Source: JAYEIA01 sp964472505 (GTDB lineage Bacteria; Bacteroidota; Bacteroidia; Bacteroidales; JAADGE01). From it: 64,000 nt of DNA. A program made the translations under genes and the position numbers. The notes beneath the pieces are model-generated. The model ran no database searches. It was not told the DNA's origin and saw nothing but the letters and a program-made list of their open reading frames with translations. Of the stretch, positions 25,762 to 34,364 are shown piece by piece. The stretch is from the NCBI GenBank assembly GCA_964472505.1, contig CAYYQW010000007.1, positions 1-64,000 on the forward strand, given 5' to 3'. How positions within the stretch are numbered: the stretch's first letter is position 1; every line of letters starts with the position of its first letter.

Positions 25762-26003
25762 TTAAATTAGGCGCATGAGTACTACAAATTATTATTTTGC
25801 ATCCAAGCATTTATCACCGGCTTCGACAGGCTCAGCCTCCGAACACCTCCGTAAGCTGAGCCCTTCGACTGCTGCTCAGGAACCGCTTGTCGAAGCCGAT
25901 ATATCAAAACCGAGTGCGATTCCGATTGCCGAGACGGTCATCACTAAATATATGCGGCACTTGGCTCAGAAGAAGTTATAAGTATTAATTATCCGCCTAA
26001 CTC
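25762..26003 (+). mobile_element. Short mobile element MITE-2, copy 1
   Basis: A 242-bp unit with inverted ends built on AATTAGGCG / CGCCTAA, flanked by a 10-bp direct repeat AATAAACAAA (25752-25761 and 26004-26013). A second, inverted copy is at 39432-39670 with a different duplication, so the boundaries are confirmed by two independent sites. Inside are a palindrome core (GGCTTCGACAGG... TGTCGAAGCC) and an open frame 25775-25981 of 68 residues starting MSTTNYYF. The frame is disrupted after 33 residues in the other copy, so I do not call it a gene. Confidence 0.82.
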
Positions 26004-26063
26004 AATAAACAAAATAACATTACTTTTTCATTTACGAAACATTTAATTATCAATACTATCAAA

Positions 26064-28007
26064 ATGTCTGTCTCAAAAAAAATAAAAACCGCCTTAAAAA
26101 TCAATTTGCGTAAGTTCTCGGAACTGCTGCTTCAGCTGACTGCGGTTTTATTACTACTCACGCTTACACGCCTAATTTTTTACGCTTTCAATACGGAATA
26201 TTATCCGGAAATGTCTTGGGCGCGTTTCGGTAATGTTTTGCGCGGCGGCCTGTTGTTTGATGTCTCTGCGCTCATGTTTGTAAATGCACTTTACATTCTG
26301 CTTTTTCTATTACCTTTCCCGTTTACACACAGAAAGATATACCGCACTGTATTAAAGTATTTGTTTATCATAACCAATGCCGTAGCTTTGTCGGCAAATA
26401 TGACGGATGTCTTCTATTTTGATTTCACGCTCAAGCGCAGCACTTTCGATGTGTTCATATTTGCCTGTGAAACTAATATCTTGCAACTGCTTCCTGAGTT
26501 TTTGACGGACTTTTGGTATGGATTTCTAATCGGATTTATTCTAATTGCAATTCTGATTTTTGTTTACAATAAAATCCCTTACTGCAAAGCTACTGTCCCG
26601 CATTTACCTGCATACATAATTTCCGGAACCTTAATTTTTGTGCTGTCCGGTTATTTGTCCGTAATCGGGATGCGCGGCAGCTTTGTGAATAAAACCTTTC
26701 CCATAACCATAGGCGATGCCGGAAAATATACCGACAAGCCTTTGGACATGGCTTTGGTACTAAACACGCCTTTTTCAATTATAAAAACGGCGGAAAAGCT
26801 CAGCCTGCAAGAGAAACATTATTTTTCCGAAATTGAATTAAAGAATATTTACACAACTGAACGAAATTTTGAATCCGATAATGATTTCAAGTCGCTTAAT
26901 GTAGTGATAATCATAATGGAAAGTTTTTCTCGGGAATATGTCAGTTTTTTCAATCCGGAGCTTCCTGCCGAAAAAAGTTACACGCCCTTTTTAGATTCAT
27001 TGGCCGAACATTCGCTTTGCTTTCCGCGCGCTTTCGCCAACGGACGGCAATCGGTTTCGGCTTTGCCGGCTATATGCGCCGGTATTCCTTATGCCAAGCA
27101 AACTTTTGTAAGTTCGCCTTACGCATCGAATGAATTCACGGGTTTAGGACAAGTTCTCTCCGAAAAAAACTATCATACTTCCTTTTTCCATGGTGCAAAC
27201 AACGGCAGTTTGGGCCTAGATGCCTTTATGAAAAGAGCCGGTTACGAACACTATTTCGGGAAAGACGAATACGGCAACAATGCCGATTACGACGGCAGTT
27301 GGGGCATTCGCGACGAAGCATTTTTTCGTTTCTTTGCCGATAAACTCAACCGGTTTCCAAAGCCTTTTCACAGCGTAATTTTTTCTTTATCGTCGCATCA
27401 CCCTTACAGTTTGCCCGATCATTATGCCGACAGTTTCCCAAATCTGCAATCGCCCAAATTACGTGCATACCGCTATTCGGACAATGCCTTGCGTATGTTT
27501 TTCAATTTAGCAAGCCAATCCGATTGGTACGACAACACACTTTTTGTGATTACTGCCGACCACGGTGCTCAATCCAAAAATCCGAGATATGCCAATCCGG
27601 TGGGCGCTTATGCCGTTCCGATTATCTTTTTCAGCCCGACCGATTCGGACTTGAAAGGCACCGACAGCACCGTAGTTCAGCATCTTGATATCATGCCTTC
27701 CGTTTTGGCTTATCTTAACTATGAAAAGCCGTTTTTTGCTTTCGGAAAAAATATATTTAATCCCCGCCACACTTTTGGCGCATTCATCAATTGCAATGAG
27801 ATTTGGCAACATATCCGTGATGACTGTGTAATTCAAATGCAAAATGACTCCCTTATCGGGCGATTTAATTATGAAAATGATTTTAAATTAGAAAAGCAGA
27901 TACAATCAAACGATACGCTGTCTGTGCCCGAAAAGCAATTAAAGGCATTTATCCAAACACATAATTATCGAATGATTCATAATGAACTGCAATTGAAAAA
28001 AGAATAA
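26064..28007 (+). CDS. LTA-synthase-family sulfatase-fold membrane protein
   Basis: 647 residues. Five membrane segments occupy roughly 18-205, and a periplasmic alkaline-phosphatase/sulfatase-fold domain occupies 270-580: VVIIIMESFSREYV (metal Glu), GRQSVSALPAICAGIPY (likely nucleophile), FFHGANNGSLGLDAFMKRAG and ITADHGAQSKNPRY (metal Asp-His). In Gram-negative Bacteroidota such proteins transfer phosphoglycerol or phosphoethanolamine to an envelope glycan or lipid, since teichoic acid is absent. Gene is alone between MITE-2 and the GIY-YIG cassette. Confidence 0.87.
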   Translation: MSVSKKIKTALKINLRKFSELLLQLTAVLLLLTLTRLIFYAFNTEYYPEMSWARFGNVLRGGLLFDVSALMFVNALYILLFLLPFPFTHRKIYRTVLKYLFIITNAVALSANMTDVFYFDFTLKRSTFDVFIFACETNILQLLPEFLTDFWYGFLIGFILIAILIFVYNKIPYCKATVPHLPAYIISGTLIFVLSGYLSVIGMRGSFVNKTFPITIGDAGKYTDKPLDMALVLNTPFSIIKTAEKLSLQEKHYFSEIELKNIYTTERNFESDNDFKSLNVVIIIMESFSREYVSFFNPELPAEKSYTPFLDSLAEHSLCFPRAFANGRQSVSALPAICAGIPYAKQTFVSSPYASNEFTGLGQVLSEKNYHTSFFHGANNGSLGLDAFMKRAGYEHYFGKDEYGNNADYDGSWGIRDEAFFRFFADKLNRFPKPFHSVIFSLSSHHPYSLPDHYADSFPNLQSPKLRAYRYSDNALRMFFNLASQSDWYDNTLFVITADHGAQSKNPRYANPVGAYAVPIIFFSPTDSDLKGTDSTVVQHLDIMPSVLAYLNYEKPFFAFGKNIFNPRHTFGAFINCNEIWQHIRDDCVIQMQNDSLIGRFNYENDFKLEKQIQSNDTLSVPEKQLKAFIQTHNYRMIHNELQLKKE

Positions 28008-28080
28008 ACAACACATCAAAGTTTGATGATGATGAGAAAGATACAAAAAATAATGTTTATTTTTGAACTTATGTTAATAT

Positions 28081-28157
28081 CCGGCTTCTCGAAGGTTTTT
28101 CTGTCGAAAAAATGCTCGAAGACCTGCGCCCCGGAGTTCGAGCGGAGTCGAGAACGT
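28081..28157. repeat. Palindrome before the GIY-YIG gene
   Basis: The unit has two unequal arms around the core GAAGACCTGCGCCCCGG: a left arm with GTTTTTCTGTCGAAAAAATG and a right arm GTTCGAGCGGAGTCGAGAAC. The partner at 28597-28672 has the same core but exchanged arms. Confidence 0.85.
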
Positions 28158-28238
28158 TGAATATAAATTGCCCATTTTATATCTCATAATGTCAAGAACG
28201 AAAAATATAATTTTTTAAGAATATAAAAATTTCAACAC

Positions 28239-28562
28239 ATGAAGGGCTACACCTACATACTCCAATGCGCTGACGGAACTTACTATACCGGCAGCACAAA
28301 AAACTTGGATAGACGCCTATCCGAGCATCAATCGGGTGAAGGAGCTAATTATACCCGTAAACGCTTGCCTGTTGAATTGGTTTATTATGAAGAACATGAC
28401 CGTATTGACGAAGCTTTCAGAAGAGAACACAAACTTAAAAAATGGAGCCAAAAGAAAAAACAGGCTTTAATAGAAAGAAATTATGACGCATTGCCGCCTT
28501 TGTCAGAATGTCAAAATGAATCACATTCAAAAAATAAGGGAAAAGAGAAGGTTGAAGAATGA
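28239..28562 (+). CDS. GIY-YIG nuclease domain protein (YhbQ-like)
   Basis: 107 residues, one GIY-YIG domain and a short Lys/Glu tail. Key parts are KGYTYILQCADGTYYTGSTK (the two tyrosine strands), NLDRRLSEHQSG (catalytic Arg) and EAFRREHKLKKWSQKKKQAL (metal-binding Glu 63). Stand-alone proteins of this kind are often labelled UvrC-like or YhbQ; some cut branched or single-stranded DNA. The gene lies between two members of one palindrome family, which suggests that it acts on or moves with these repeats. This last point is inference. Confidence 0.9.
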   Translation: MKGYTYILQCADGTYYTGSTKNLDRRLSEHQSGEGANYTRKRLPVELVYYEEHDRIDEAFRREHKLKKWSQKKKQALIERNYDALPPLSECQNESHSKNKGKEKVEE

Positions 28563-28596
28563 ATATGGTTTACTTTTTTCTTCTTGGCAGGTTTTT

Positions 28597-28672
28597 CCGG
28601 CTTCTCGACTCCGCTCGAAGACCTGCGCCCCGGCGTTCGGGTATTTTTCTACAGAAAAACTTTCGAGAACGT
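28597..28672. repeat. Palindrome after the GIY-YIG gene (arms exchanged)
   Basis: Left arm CTTCTCGACTCCGCTC, core GAAGACCTGCGCCCCGG, right arm with TTTTTCTACAGAAAAACTTT and TCGAGAAC. Each arm is the inverse complement of the opposite arm of the copy at 28081, so the two are arm-swapped versions of one hairpin. The remainder of 28563-28833 shows nothing else. Confidence 0.85.
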
Positions 28673-28833
28673 GAACACGAGCCGTTAATATTAAACTATG
28701 ATATCAAGAACAGATTTTATAGCAATAATCAGACTTTGTTGTGTAAACATACAATAAAAGCCCTAAATCATGCCCCGCCTTGCATTTATGCCCAACAATT
28801 AACATATTTGTACACATACCAATACTTTACACC

Positions 28834-31380
28834 ATGATTCGCTTCACACTTAACGACCAATCCGTAGAATACAAAGGAGATGAAAATCGAAATTTATTGG
28901 ATTTTCTCAGAAATGAAAAATTGCTGACTGCCGTAAAAGACGGCTGCTCCGGCCAAGCCGCTTGCGGTGCCTGTACCGTAGAAATAGACGGAAAAGCCAA
29001 ACTGTCCTGTACCCAAAAAATGGAAAAGTTGGAAGGCGCAAAAGTCTATACTCCGGAAGGCTTTCGGAAATACGTATTGGATGTAATAGCCAAATCTTTT
29101 GTGAACGAAGGCGCTGTTCAATGCGGGTTTTGTACACCCGGTTTCATCAGCCGAACAAAAGTTTTGTTGGGAAAAAACCCCAACCCGACCATAGAAGAAA
29201 TTCAAAAGGCCATTCGCCCGCATATTTGCCGCTGCACCGGCTACAAAAAAATAGAAAAAGGCATTCAAACGGCTGCTGAAAATCTGCAAGCAAAAAGAAA
29301 TGTGGAAATCCGAAAAACTTCCGGTAAAATAGGTGTAGGCCATCCAAAATATGAAGCCTACGAAACGGCCATTGGAACCCGAAAATTTACCAAAGACCTT
29401 CATTTTAAAGATATGCTGCACGGAGCCTTAAAGTTCTCAGACCACCCGAAAGCCAAAGTGCTGAAAATTGACACTTCCGAAGCGGAAAACTTAGCGGGCG
29501 TTCACCGAATATTTACAGCAAAAGATATTCCCGGTCATAAAAAAGTGGGTTTGATTTTGCGCGATTGGTCGGTAATGGTGGACGAAGGCGAAACCACGCA
29601 CTACATCGGTGATGTGATAGCCGGCGCGGTGGCCGACACAGCAGATATAGCCCGCAAAGCCGCCGCCCTGATAAAGGTGGAATATGAAGTTTTGAAACCG
29701 GAAACAGATGTATTCAAAGCCATTGACGGCGAGCGTGTTCATCCCGAACGACCAAATAATTTCGATACCACACAATTTGTAATCGGCGATGCGGATGCAG
29801 CTTTCAAAAAAGCGGCTTATTATTCAAAAGGACGGTACGAAACCCAACGCATAGAACATGCTTTTTTAGAAAAAGAAGCCTGCGTTGCTATGCCGGAAGG
29901 CGACGGAATAAGAGTATATTCGCAGAGCCAGGGCGTTTATAAAGACCAAGAGCAAATTGCCGAAATATTGGACCTTACCAAAGAAAAAGTACACATAACT
30001 TTAGTGCCCAACGGCGGCGGTTTTGGCGGTAAAGAAGACTTGAGCGTGCAAGGCCAAACGGCATTGTTTTCATACTTAATGAAAAAGCCTATAAAATTGG
30101 CCGTTACGCGCGAAGAATCCATTCGTTTGCATTCTAAGCGGCATCCCGTATTTATGGATATGGAATTGGCTGCCGATGCCAAAGGTAAATTAACCGCACT
30201 GCGTTTGCGAGCCGTGGGCGATACAGGGGCTTATGCGTCGGTAGGTGCCAAAGTGTTGGAACGTGTGGCCGGTCATGCTGCCGGCGGCTATTTTATTCCC
30301 AATGTGGATATTGAAGCTAAAACGGTTTACACCAACAACATTCCTTCGGGTGCCATGCGCGGTTTTGGAGCCAATCAGGTTACTTTCGCGCTGGAAGCCT
30401 GCGTGGACGATATCTGCGAACAAAGCGGTTTCGACCGTTGGCAATTTCGTTGGGATAATGCCCTGACCGACGGCTTGACTACATCTACCGGACAGCGTGT
30501 TACCGGCGTAGGCATACGCAAGTGCTTGGAAGAATTGAAAGAAGATTTTTATGCTGCAAAATATGCCGGTTTGGCTTGCGGAATTAAAAATTCAGGCGTA
30601 GGAAACGGCATGGTGGATGAATCTAAAGTGAAAATTGAAATTGTTTCCGAAAAAACAGTGTGTATTCACCACGGTTGGACCGAAATGGGACAGGGCGTGC
30701 ACAACATGGCCATGCAAACGCTTTGCGAAGAAACCGGGCTTTCGCCGGAAATCATTGAAGTAAAAGTAGATACCGAAGCGCAAATAGAAACCGGCATGAC
30801 AACTTCATCGCGCGCCACGGCTTTAGTAGGATTGGCAGTAATAAGCGCCGCCAAAGCTTTTAAGGAAGATTTGAAAAATCACTCGCTTTCCGAACTAAAA
30901 GGTAAAACATACAGCGGGCAATATATCTGCGACTGGACGGTAAAACCGGGCAGCGACTCGAAAGACCCTAAAATACATTATTCATACGGATATGCCGCAC
31001 AACTTTGTATATTGAACGATGAAGGTAAAATTGTGAAATTTGTGGCTGCGCACGATGCCGGAAAAATTATGAATCCCATGTTGTTTGAAGGCCAGATAGA
31101 AGGTGCCGTTCACATGGGGCTGGGCTATGCCCTTACGGAAGACTTGCCTATGAAAGACGGCTATCTGCTAAACGATAAAATGCGTAAACTCGGTATATTG
31201 TTGGCACACGAAACTCCCGAAATAGTGGTAAAAGGCGTAGAAGTAAAAGACGATGTAGGGCCTTACGGCGCAAAAGGAATAGGCGAAATCGGACTGGTAC
31301 CCACAGCCGGAGCCGTTGTTAATGCTTTATACAGTTTTGATAAAAAAAGAAGATATAAATTGCCCTTGCTGAAAAAATAG
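28834..31380 (+). CDS. Molybdenum hydroxylase, xanthine-dehydrogenase-like, without FAD domain
   Basis: 848 residues from the ATG at 28834. Two [2Fe-2S] domains: plant-type cysteines in DGCSGQAACGACTV, then VQCGFCTPGF and HICRCTGYKK. The molybdopterin domain has NGGGFGGKEDLSVQG, IPSGAMRGFGANQVTFALEA, WTEMGQGVHNMAMQT and AKGIGEIGLVPTAG with the catalytic Glu. The FAD domain present in most xanthine dehydrogenases is absent between them. This plan matches the stand-alone family known as selenium-dependent xanthine dehydrogenase (XdhD-like). No FAD subunit or molybdenum-cofactor gene is nearby, so the electron partner is unknown. Confidence 0.85.
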   Translation: MIRFTLNDQSVEYKGDENRNLLDFLRNEKLLTAVKDGCSGQAACGACTVEIDGKAKLSCTQKMEKLEGAKVYTPEGFRKYVLDVIAKSFVNEGAVQCGFCTPGFISRTKVLLGKNPNPTIEEIQKAIRPHICRCTGYKKIEKGIQTAAENLQAKRNVEIRKTSGKIGVGHPKYEAYETAIGTRKFTKDLHFKDMLHGALKFSDHPKAKVLKIDTSEAENLAGVHRIFTAKDIPGHKKVGLILRDWSVMVDEGETTHYIGDVIAGAVADTADIARKAAALIKVEYEVLKPETDVFKAIDGERVHPERPNNFDTTQFVIGDADAAFKKAAYYSKGRYETQRIEHAFLEKEACVAMPEGDGIRVYSQSQGVYKDQEQIAEILDLTKEKVHITLVPNGGGFGGKEDLSVQGQTALFSYLMKKPIKLAVTREESIRLHSKRHPVFMDMELAADAKGKLTALRLRAVGDTGAYASVGAKVLERVAGHAAGGYFIPNVDIEAKTVYTNNIPSGAMRGFGANQVTFALEACVDDICEQSGFDRWQFRWDNALTDGLTTSTGQRVTGVGIRKCLEELKEDFYAAKYAGLACGIKNSGVGNGMVDESKVKIEIVSEKTVCIHHGWTEMGQGVHNMAMQTLCEETGLSPEIIEVKVDTEAQIETGMTTSSRATALVGLAVISAAKAFKEDLKNHSLSELKGKTYSGQYICDWTVKPGSDSKDPKIHYSYGYAAQLCILNDEGKIVKFVAAHDAGKIMNPMLFEGQIEGAVHMGLGYALTEDLPMKDGYLLNDKMRKLGILLAHETPEIVVKGVEVKDDVGPYGAKGIGEIGLVPTAGAVVNALYSFDKKRRYKLPLLKK

Positions 31381-31409
31381 AGATACTAATTGGTTGTTAT
31401 AAAAAAAAT

Positions 31410-32012
31410 GGGACACTGATTTATTAAGATTATTATGATTGTTATGATAAATGTAGAGAACTGTCGGGTATGCAAGAGCCAAATCAGTGAAAATCATAAA
31501 AAATCATAAGAATCAGTGTAAAAATAAAGGGACACTGATTTATTAAGATTGTTATGATTGTTATGATAAATGTAGGGAACTGTCGGGTATGCAAGAGCCA
31601 AATCAGTGAAAATCATAAAAAATCATAAGAATCAGTGTAAAAAAAACGGGACACTGATTGGTTAAGGTTATTATGATTGTTATGATAAAAGCAGGAGACT
31701 ATCCGCTAAGCATGAAGCTAATCAGTCTAATCATAAAAATCATAAAGAATCAGTGTAAAAAAAAAACAGGACACTGATTTATTAAGATTATTATGATTGT
31801 TATGATAAAAGCAGGAGACTATCCGCTAAGCATGAAGCTAATCAGTGTAAATCATAAAAATCATAAGAATCAGTGTAAAAAATATGAGACACTGATTAGT
31901 TAAGATTATTATGATTGTTATGATAAATGTAGAAAAATGTCCGTTAAGCAAGTGCCAAATCAGTCCAAATCATAAATAATTAGTGTATAAATAATCAGTG
32001 TATAAAAATAAA
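31410..32012. repeat. Tandem array of ~119-bp palindromic units (five copies)
   Basis: Units start at about 31410, 31529, 31648, 31769 and 31886. Each begins GACACTGATT, continues TTATGATTGTTATGAT, has a short variable core, and closes with AATCATAAGAATCAGTGT, so a single unit folds into a long hairpin. Two core types alternate (AACTGTCGGGTATGCAAG and GACTATCCGCTAAGCATG). Poly-A links join the units. The array continues after the GxxExxY gene at 32284-32483. Confidence 0.93.
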
Positions 32013-32022
32013 AACCAATAAA

Positions 32023-32250
32023 ATGAATACTAACTATTTGCATTCAGATTTGTCGNNNNNNNNNNNNNNNNNNNNNNNNNNNNNNNNNNNNNNNNNNNNN
32101 NNNNNNNNNNNNNNNNNNNNNNNNNNNNNNNNNNNNNNNNNNNNNNNNNNNNNNNTGCGAGCAACGGATATTGAAGTAGGGCTGCTCTTAAACTTTGGTA
32201 AAAAGCCGCAACATGTCAGAAGAGTATTGACTAAAGATTATAAAAAATAA
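32023..32250 (+). CDS. GxxExxY-family protein (PD-(D/E)XK-like), interrupted by the assembly gap
   Basis: Only 11 N-terminal residues (MNTNYLHSDLS) and the C-terminal ATDIEVGLLLNFGKKPQHVR with RVLTKDYKK are visible. The latter is the characteristic closing strand (GLLLNFG) of GxxExxY proteins, small PD-(D/E)XK-fold proteins of about 125 residues. The 100 N are a placeholder; some 250 bp are likely missing, so the frame across the gap cannot be judged. The gene sits within the palindrome array, which fits the usual setting of this family in Bacteroidota as I recall it. Confidence 0.78.
   Translation: MNTNYLHSDLSXXXXXXXXXXXXXXXXXXXXXXXXXXXXXXXXXXRATDIEVGLLLNFGKKPQHVRRVLTKDYKK
32056..32155. other. 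Assembly gap of 100 N
   Basis: Exactly 100 N, the usual placeholder for unknown length. It falls in a gene between repeat arrays, so repeat collapse is the probable cause. Confidence 0.98.
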
Positions 32251-32283
32251 GATGGGTACACTGATTGATTATGGGAAAAAATA

Positions 32284-32483
32284 TGTGACACTGATTTATT
32301 AAGATTGTTATGATTGTTATGATAAATGTAGGGAACTGTCGGGTATGCAGGAACCAAATCAGTGTAAAAAAAAGGGACACTGATTGGTTAAGATTATTAT
32401 GATTGTTATGATAAAAACAGGAGACTATCCGTTAAGTATGAACCAAATCAGTGAAAATCATAAAAATCATAAGAATCAGTGTA
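32284..32483. repeat. Palindrome array, right part (two copies, one shortened)
   Basis: The unit at 32284 lacks the first AATCATAAAAAATCATAAG segment of its closing arm. The unit from 32374 is complete. The glycosidase ATG lies 20 bases beyond the last one, so the array forms its upstream region. Confidence 0.9.
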
Positions 32484-32502
32484 CAAAAAAAACGAACACT
32501 CA

Positions 32503-34122
32503 ATGACAAACAGAGTTTTACTAATAGCAGCAATTACATTTCTTTTAATATTTGACAGTCGAGCGCAGAAAGAAGAAATGCGTGGGGCATGGGTGGCTAC
32601 GGCAAAAAATATTGACTACCCGAGCAGCCGATTTCTGAGTTCCGAAGAACAAAAACAAGAGTTTATTGCCCTGTTGGATACCTTTAAAAATATTGGGATT
32701 AATGCGGTTTTTGTACAAATACGCCCGGCGGCTGATGCTTTTTTCCCTTCCAAATTTGAACCCTGGTCGGAATGGCTAACCGGCCAACAAGGCAAAGCCC
32801 CCGACCCTTATTATGACCCGCTGAAATTTATGATAAAAGAATGCCGCAAACGCGACATACAATTTCATGCATGGATAAATCCTTTCCGCGCAGTAGCCAC
32901 CATTACTCATGCCGATATTGCGGAAGACCATATTTCGAACCGAAGACCCGAATGGATTTTTACCTACGACATCAACAAATATTTTGACCCCGGCATACCC
33001 GAAGTGCGGAATTATGTAATTAACATCATCGCCGATATTGCTCGCCGATACGACATTGACGGCCTTCACTTCGATGATTACTTTTATCCCTACCCGAAAA
33101 AAGATGAAAGCCGACAAACGATACCCATTCCCGATTCAGAAACATATAAGCTCTACGGAGAAGGCTTTGATAATATTGAAGATTGGCGCCGAAACAATAT
33201 GAATGTATTTATTCGCTCGGTGAATGACTCGTTAAAAGCCATAAAGCCGGACTTAGTTTTCGGGGTTTCTCCTTCCGGCATTTGGCGTAACAAATCGCGC
33301 GACCCCAAAGGCTCTGATACGCGCGGTTTTGCACATTACGATTATCTGTATGCCGATGTCCTGACTTGGCTGCGCGAAGGCTGGATAGATTACGTAGCCC
33401 CGCAACTTTATTGGAGCATCGGGCATCCGTATGCCGATTACAAAACGCTGGTAGAATGGTGGAGCCAAAACACTTACGGGCGGCACCTGTACATAGGACA
33501 CGGCATTTATAACGCCAATTCCGAAGCATCGGATATTAACTGGCAAAACCCGTCACAGCTTCCCAACCAATTGCGAATAAATTATGACACCCCCAATGTT
33601 TTCGGTAGCATATTCTATAAAGCAAGCAGCATACGGCAAAATCCTTTGGGTATGAACGATTCTTTGAAATACCAATTTTATGCTGAAGCAGCCGTACCGC
33701 CGCATTTTAGTTGGTTAGCAGATTTGCCGATTGTGGATGACCCGATAGTTCGGGAAGACACCGTTCAAGAAGATGAAGTATTGACCGTTGATACAAAAGC
33801 ACCGCCGCCGCCCACAGATTTAACCGCTGCCAAGTTTGGAAATCAAATAGTACTGTCTTGGACTGCGCCCGATGTATCGGGAAAGCACCCCGATGATGCG
33901 CCGGATTATTATAAAGTGTACCGTTTCCGGGAAGGAGACGATTTGGATTTGAATCCCATACATTTTCGCGAAATCCGTAACGACAGTTACTACACCATAA
34001 AACGCCGGCGGTTTGCCTTATTCAAAAAGCGTTACGTGTATGTAATTACATCGGTGGACGAAGCCGGAAACGAAAGCCGTGTTGGAAATGAAATCGAACT
34101 CAAACTTAAACTCCGGCATTAG
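32503..34122 (+). CDS. GH10-like glycosyl hydrolase with C-terminal Fn3-like domain
   Basis: 539 residues from the ATG at 32503, which gives a proper signal peptide (LLIAAITFLLIFDSRAQ); the frame further upstream lies in the repeat. EEMRGAWVATAKNIDYPSSR is the signature opening of the GHL10 family. The barrel has INAVFVQIRPAADAFF, QFHAWINPFRAV, DGLHFDDYFYPYP (probable catalytic acids) and VFGVSPSGIWRN. Residues 440-535 form a fibronectin-III-like domain (PPTDLTAAKFGNQIVLSWTA). Probably a periplasmic or outer-membrane enzyme that acts on a cell-wall or exopolysaccharide. Confidence 0.87.
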   Translation: MTNRVLLIAAITFLLIFDSRAQKEEMRGAWVATAKNIDYPSSRFLSSEEQKQEFIALLDTFKNIGINAVFVQIRPAADAFFPSKFEPWSEWLTGQQGKAPDPYYDPLKFMIKECRKRDIQFHAWINPFRAVATITHADIAEDHISNRRPEWIFTYDINKYFDPGIPEVRNYVINIIADIARRYDIDGLHFDDYFYPYPKKDESRQTIPIPDSETYKLYGEGFDNIEDWRRNNMNVFIRSVNDSLKAIKPDLVFGVSPSGIWRNKSRDPKGSDTRGFAHYDYLYADVLTWLREGWIDYVAPQLYWSIGHPYADYKTLVEWWSQNTYGRHLYIGHGIYNANSEASDINWQNPSQLPNQLRINYDTPNVFGSIFYKASSIRQNPLGMNDSLKYQFYAEAAVPPHFSWLADLPIVDDPIVREDTVQEDEVLTVDTKAPPPPTDLTAAKFGNQIVLSWTAPDVSGKHPDDAPDYYKVYRFREGDDLDLNPIHFREIRNDSYYTIKRRRFALFKKRYVYVITSVDEAGNESRVGNEIELKLKLRH

Positions 34123-34364
34123 AAAGAAAACCGCTGTGGATACAAATCCGCCGCCGCGGTTATTATTATTTCTCCTGCTTTTGCAAGTCTCTCACATATA
34201 AAACTCTAAAGTCCGATGTGTCTTGATTGTTTTGGCAAATAACTTTCAATACAAATCTAAAATCCGGAAGTCAGGGTTTGAATTGGTCATTTATAAGTAG
34301 TTGCATTCACTTATACGGGTGAGTTTTTTGGATGTCAAGCCCTGACTATTAAGATTATCTGTCT

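Noticed and set aside
28563..28837. Frame of 92 residues after the GIY-YIG gene
   Set aside because: It runs through the palindrome and non-coding DNA, and has no start signal or domain.
31410..32483. CRISPR array
   Set aside because: Period is about 119 bp, units are palindromic throughout, there are no unique spacers between short repeats, and no cas gene is present.
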